Assembly (NCBI GenBank): GCA_964504665.1
Contig: CAZDEH010000014.1
Span: 1-21,947 of the forward strand
Direction of reading: 5' to 3'
DNA length: 21,947 bases
Source of the DNA: STC-54 sp964504665
GTDB lineage: Bacteria; Patescibacteriota; Microgenomatia; Daviesbacterales; UBA10151
Positions 19,830 to 21,947 of the stretch are shown here, piece after piece (within the stretch, counting starts at the first letter, position 1; each line of letters opens with the position of its first letter). The translations under genes were made by a program, and so were the position numbers. Below the pieces are notes generated by a model. That model was not told the DNA's origin. It was given only the letters and a program-made list of their open reading frames with translations, and ran no database searches.

Positions 19830-20759
19830 TTACAGTGGAGGTAGATTGATTAATTGAACTTCTGGTTCTAAGGTAATACCAAATTTGGTTTTTACTTTTT
19901 CCTGCAACTTTCTAGCTAACTTCATAAAATCAGCGGCTTTTCCATTTCCCATGTTCATTAATAAATTAGCATGATTTTGGGAAACCTGGATATCTCCAAT
20001 CTTCATCCCTTTAGCCCCCATACTCTCGAGTAAATACCCGGCGGGTATTTTACCGTGAATAATTTTATCTGAGGGGATTTTTTTTATAATTTCGGTTGGT
20101 AGGTCGGTAACAATAATATTTTTAAAAAAAGAACCGGGATTTTTTCCTTCCCCATAATTTTTAGCCGCTCTTTGTTTTAAAATTTCTTTCATTTGTGCCT
20201 CCAAGGACTCTCCTTGGAGCTTTGAGAGTTTGAAATGAATTTCTAAAATAATATAATTACCCTGGCTAAATACAGAATGGCGGTAATCAAACAAACATTC
20301 TTTTTGAGTCATGTTCATAATTTTTTCTGTATCAAGGTTAAAGGCGTTCACTCTTGTAATATGATCAAAAATAGCAGTCCCATAGGCTCCGGCATTACCG
20401 TAAACAGCTCCTCCAACAGTGCCGGGAATACCGGCAAGTTTTTGTAAACCAGATAAGTTTTGCCTAACCGTGGTAACTACTAGTTTAGCTAACAGCGTAC
20501 CTGCTCCAACTTTAATAACATCTTTAAAACCAATAATTTCCTGAAGGTTATTTTTTATCACTAAACTGGGAAATCCTTTGTCAGAAACCAGCATGTTACT
20601 TCCTTCTCCTAAAATTAAATACGGTAGTTTTTGTTGCTTTGCTAAAAGCACAGCCTCAATTAATTTTTCCACTGTGGTTGCCTTAAAAAATAGTTTAGCC
20701 GGACCGCCAATACCAACTGTAGTGTAATTTTTAAGTAAAACATTTTTTTGAAACTTCAT
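19830..20759 (-). CDS. murB: UDP-N-acetylenolpyruvoylglucosamine reductase
   Basis: FAD- and NADPH-dependent reductase making UDP-N-acetylmuramic acid, an early step of peptidoglycan synthesis in the cytoplasm. The 309-residue product has the expected motifs: YTTVGIGGPAKLFF, the FAD site GEGSNMLVSDKGF, GIPGTVGGAVYGNAGAYG, the catalytic Ser in PGSFFKN and Glu in LEPEVQLI. The length fits the short (type II) form. A 21-bp palindrome adds exactly seven codons (LQGESLE, residues 181-187) in a surface-type stretch. A consensus -10 lies 6 nt before the ATG. The gene stands alone on its strand, between the solute-binding protein and groES. Confidence 0.95.
   Translation of the reverse strand: MKFQKNVLLKNYTTVGIGGPAKLFFKATTVEKLIEAVLLAKQQKLPYLILGEGSNMLVSDKGFPSLVIKNNLQEIIGFKDVIKVGAGTLLAKLVVTTVRQNLSGLQKLAGIPGTVGGAVYGNAGAYGTAIFDHITRVNAFNLDTEKIMNMTQKECLFDYRHSVFSQGNYIILEIHFKLSKLQGESLEAQMKEILKQRAAKNYGEGKNPGSFFKNIIVTDLPTEIIKKIPSDKIIHGKIPAGYLLESMGAKGMKIGDIQVSQNHANLLMNMGNGKAADFMKLARKLQEKVKTKFGITLEPEVQLINLPPL
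20199..20219 (-). repeat. 8-bp perfect inverted repeat insert in murB, exactly seven codons
   Basis: CTCCAAGG (20199-20206), a 5-nt loop, and CCTTGGAG (20212-20219). The 21 bp lie exactly in codon phase and encode LQGESLE. It is similar in style to the 11-bp palindrome in tsaD but differs in sequence. Confidence 0.6.
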
Positions 20760-20765
20760 GACCGT

Positions 20766-20771
20766 ATTATA
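20766..20771 (-). promoter_or_regulatory. murB -10 element, leaderless spacing
   Basis: TATAAT on the minus strand, 6 nt before the ATG at 20759; the -35 region is not well conserved. Confidence 0.6.
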
Positions 20772-20780
20772 CCTGACCTC

Positions 20781-20809
20781 TTGACAAAATAAAAAGTCAT
20801 GCTTAAAAT
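20781..20809 (+). promoter_or_regulatory. groESL promoter
   Basis: Consensus TTGACA (20781-20786), 17-bp spacer, TAAAAT (20804-20809), giving a leader of about 44 nt. A short inverted repeat, AGAAC (about 20832) with GTTCT, lies in the leader. No CIRCE element (TTAGCACTC/GAGTGCTAA) is seen, so HrcA control is not supported. Confidence 0.68.
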
Positions 20810-20859
20810 AGCAAAACAGTTAGTAGATTGCCAGAACTATAAGGTTCTTAACAACAAAT

Positions 20860-21192
20860 ATGGGACGCATAGCTAAAAAACAAATAGAAAAATCCTCTGC
20901 CAAATTATCAATCAAACCTTTGATGGGCTATGTTTTAGTTGAGCCATCTGAGGCCCAAACCAAAACTTCCTCCGGCATTATTTTACCTGAGAGTGCTCAG
21001 GAAAAACCAGCTATGGGACAGGTTTTAGCCATTGGGGAAGACATCACTTTAGAAAATGGTAAAACTGTTAAAGCTCCAGTGGAAATAGGAGATAAAGTTT
21101 ATTATAAAAAATGGGGTGGGGATGAAATTAAAATTGAAGGTAAAGAATTAAAATTAGTTAAATTTGATGATTTAATGGCAATAGTGGAATGA
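20860..21192 (+). CDS. groES: co-chaperonin GroES
   Basis: Forms the heptameric lid of the GroEL chamber. The 110-residue product has the GroES core IKPLMGYVLVEP, the mobile loop KTSSGIILPE (the IIL tripeptide contacts GroEL), QVLAIGED and a closing FDDLMAIVE. It is about 13 residues longer than usual because of a basic N-terminal extension (MGRIAKKQIEKSSAK). The usual GDR after IKPL reads MGY, a mild departure. It has its own promoter and is followed by groEL after 15 bases. Confidence 0.95.
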   Translation: MGRIAKKQIEKSSAKLSIKPLMGYVLVEPSEAQTKTSSGIILPESAQEKPAMGQVLAIGEDITLENGKTVKAPVEIGDKVYYKKWGGDEIKIEGKELKLVKFDDLMAIVE

Positions 21193-21207
21193 AAGTAAAT
21201 AAATAAT

Positions 21208-21947
21208 ATGAGTAAAATATTAAAATTTGATAGTGAAGCTAGAGAAAAATTATTAAAGGGTATTAATACCTTAACTGAGGCTGTGGCCTCTACTTTGGGA
21301 CCTAAAGGCAGAAATGTGGCTATTGATAAAAAATGGGGAGCTCCAAATGTGGTGCATGATGGAGTAACTGTGGCTAAGGAAATTGAACTGGAAGATCCTT
21401 TTGAAAACATGGGGGCTCAGCTGATTAAAGAAGCAGCTTCCAAGACTAATGATGTAGCAGGAGATGGGACCACGACAGCCACTATTTTAGCCCAGGCAAT
21501 TGTGGCTGAAGGTTTAAAAAATGTCCAGGCCGGAGCAAATCCAATGATGCTTCGCCATGGCATTGAAACTGCGACAGAAGCTGTTGTGGAAGAGCTCAAG
21601 AAAATGAGTAAAAAATTAACTACCCCTGAAGAGATTACCCAAATTGCCACCATTTCTGCTCAGGATGAAGAAATAGGTAAATTAATTTCCGAGGCTATTA
21701 GTAAAGTTGGTAAGGATGGGGTAGTGACAGTAGAAGAAGGCAAAACCATGGAGATGGGTGTGGAATATAAAGAAGGAATGGAATTTGATAAAGGTTATGC
21801 TTCTCCTTATTTTGTCTCTGACAGCGATAAAATGGAAGCCTCTATAGAAGACGCCTATATCTTAATTACCGATAAAAAAATCTCTAATATGTCCGAACTG
21901 CTGCCGTTCCTGGAAAAATTTGTCCAAGTTTCTAAAAATTTGGTCTT
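21208..21947 (+). CDS. groEL: chaperonin GroEL, N-terminal part (cut by window edge)
   Basis: ATP-driven folding chamber. The visible 246 residues cover the equatorial domain start and part of the apical domain. They include LGPKGRNVAIDK, DGVTVAKEIELEDPFENMGAQLIKE, the ATP-site motif VAGDGTTTATILAQ, GKDGVVTVEEGKT and FDKGYASPYFVSD. Everything matches the family and no breaks are seen; the frame stays open to the end of the window. It lies 15 bases after groES and is co-transcribed with it. Confidence 0.97.
   Translation, partial: MSKILKFDSEAREKLLKGINTLTEAVASTLGPKGRNVAIDKKWGAPNVVHDGVTVAKEIELEDPFENMGAQLIKEAASKTNDVAGDGTTTATILAQAIVAEGLKNVQAGANPMMLRHGIETATEAVVEELKKMSKKLTTPEEITQIATISAQDEEIGKLISEAISKVGKDGVVTVEEGKTMEMGVEYKEGMEFDKGYASPYFVSDSDKMEASIEDAYILITDKKISNMSELLPFLEKFVQVSKNLV

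Noticed and set aside
20832..20848. CIRCE operator in the groES leader
   Set aside because: Only a 5-bp inverted repeat (AGAAC/GTTCT) is present and it does not match the CIRCE consensus.

Overview
The window looks like a chromosomal segment of an AT-rich, small-genome bacterium, most likely a Candidate Phyla Radiation (Patescibacteria) member and possibly a Microgenomates-type lineage. The pointers are a DUF4012 protein, a VanW/YoaR-type wall protein, a short Jag without its usual N-terminal domain, small uncharacterised proteins and densely packed genes. TGA is used as a stop (for example at the end of rnpA), so this is not a TGA-recoded lineage. The taxonomic call is inference from gene content.

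Layout. (1) 1-2521 (+): the conserved rnpA-yidD-yidC-jag locus, with a complete bacteriohemerythrin gene placed between yidC and jag. (2) 2589-8187 (+): a polysaccharide flippase, an RNase HI, a degenerate SDR/epimerase fused to DUF4012, ribosomal protein L25/CTC and a 56-residue GTG-start gene. (3) 8224-12732 (-): valS, two small unknown genes with good promoters, tsaD and an AbrB/MazE-like regulator. (4) 12818-15571 (+): a Cys-containing PD-(D/E)XK nuclease, a DUF5678-like gene with an in-frame stop, a retropepsin-like gene split by a shift at an A7 run, and purD. (5) 15568-18443 (-): an operon of VanW/YoaR protein, 2'-5' RNA ligase-like protein and an unknown. (6) 18487-19800 (+): an extracellular solute-binding protein. 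(7) 19830-20759 (-): murB. (8) 20860-end (+): groES-groEL, with groEL cut by the window edge. No tRNA, rRNA, CRISPR array or transposase was seen, and no convincing intrinsic terminator.

Two genome-wide themes stand out. First, housekeeping genes on the minus strand carry short, mostly palindromic inserts that keep the reading frame: three in valS, three in tsaD and one in murB. Two of these, in valS and tsaD, are members of one family. Both are 83 bp long, in the same orientation and the same coding phase, share a conserved 20-bp core, and have nested stems whose bases differ but still pair (covariation). This resembles in concept the protein-coding palindromic elements of Rickettsia and is the strongest candidate here for an undescribed element. 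Second, many genes show a -10 hexamer ending 6 nt (7 nt in one case) before the ATG, often with a -35 box 17 nt further up. This indicates leaderless transcription as a common mode.

Functionally the window is mostly core machinery: RNA processing, membrane insertion, translation, tRNA modification, cell wall and chaperonin genes. The 12.3-14.3 kb stretch is more accessory, with a regulator carrying helically phased repeats, a nuclease and two damaged genes.
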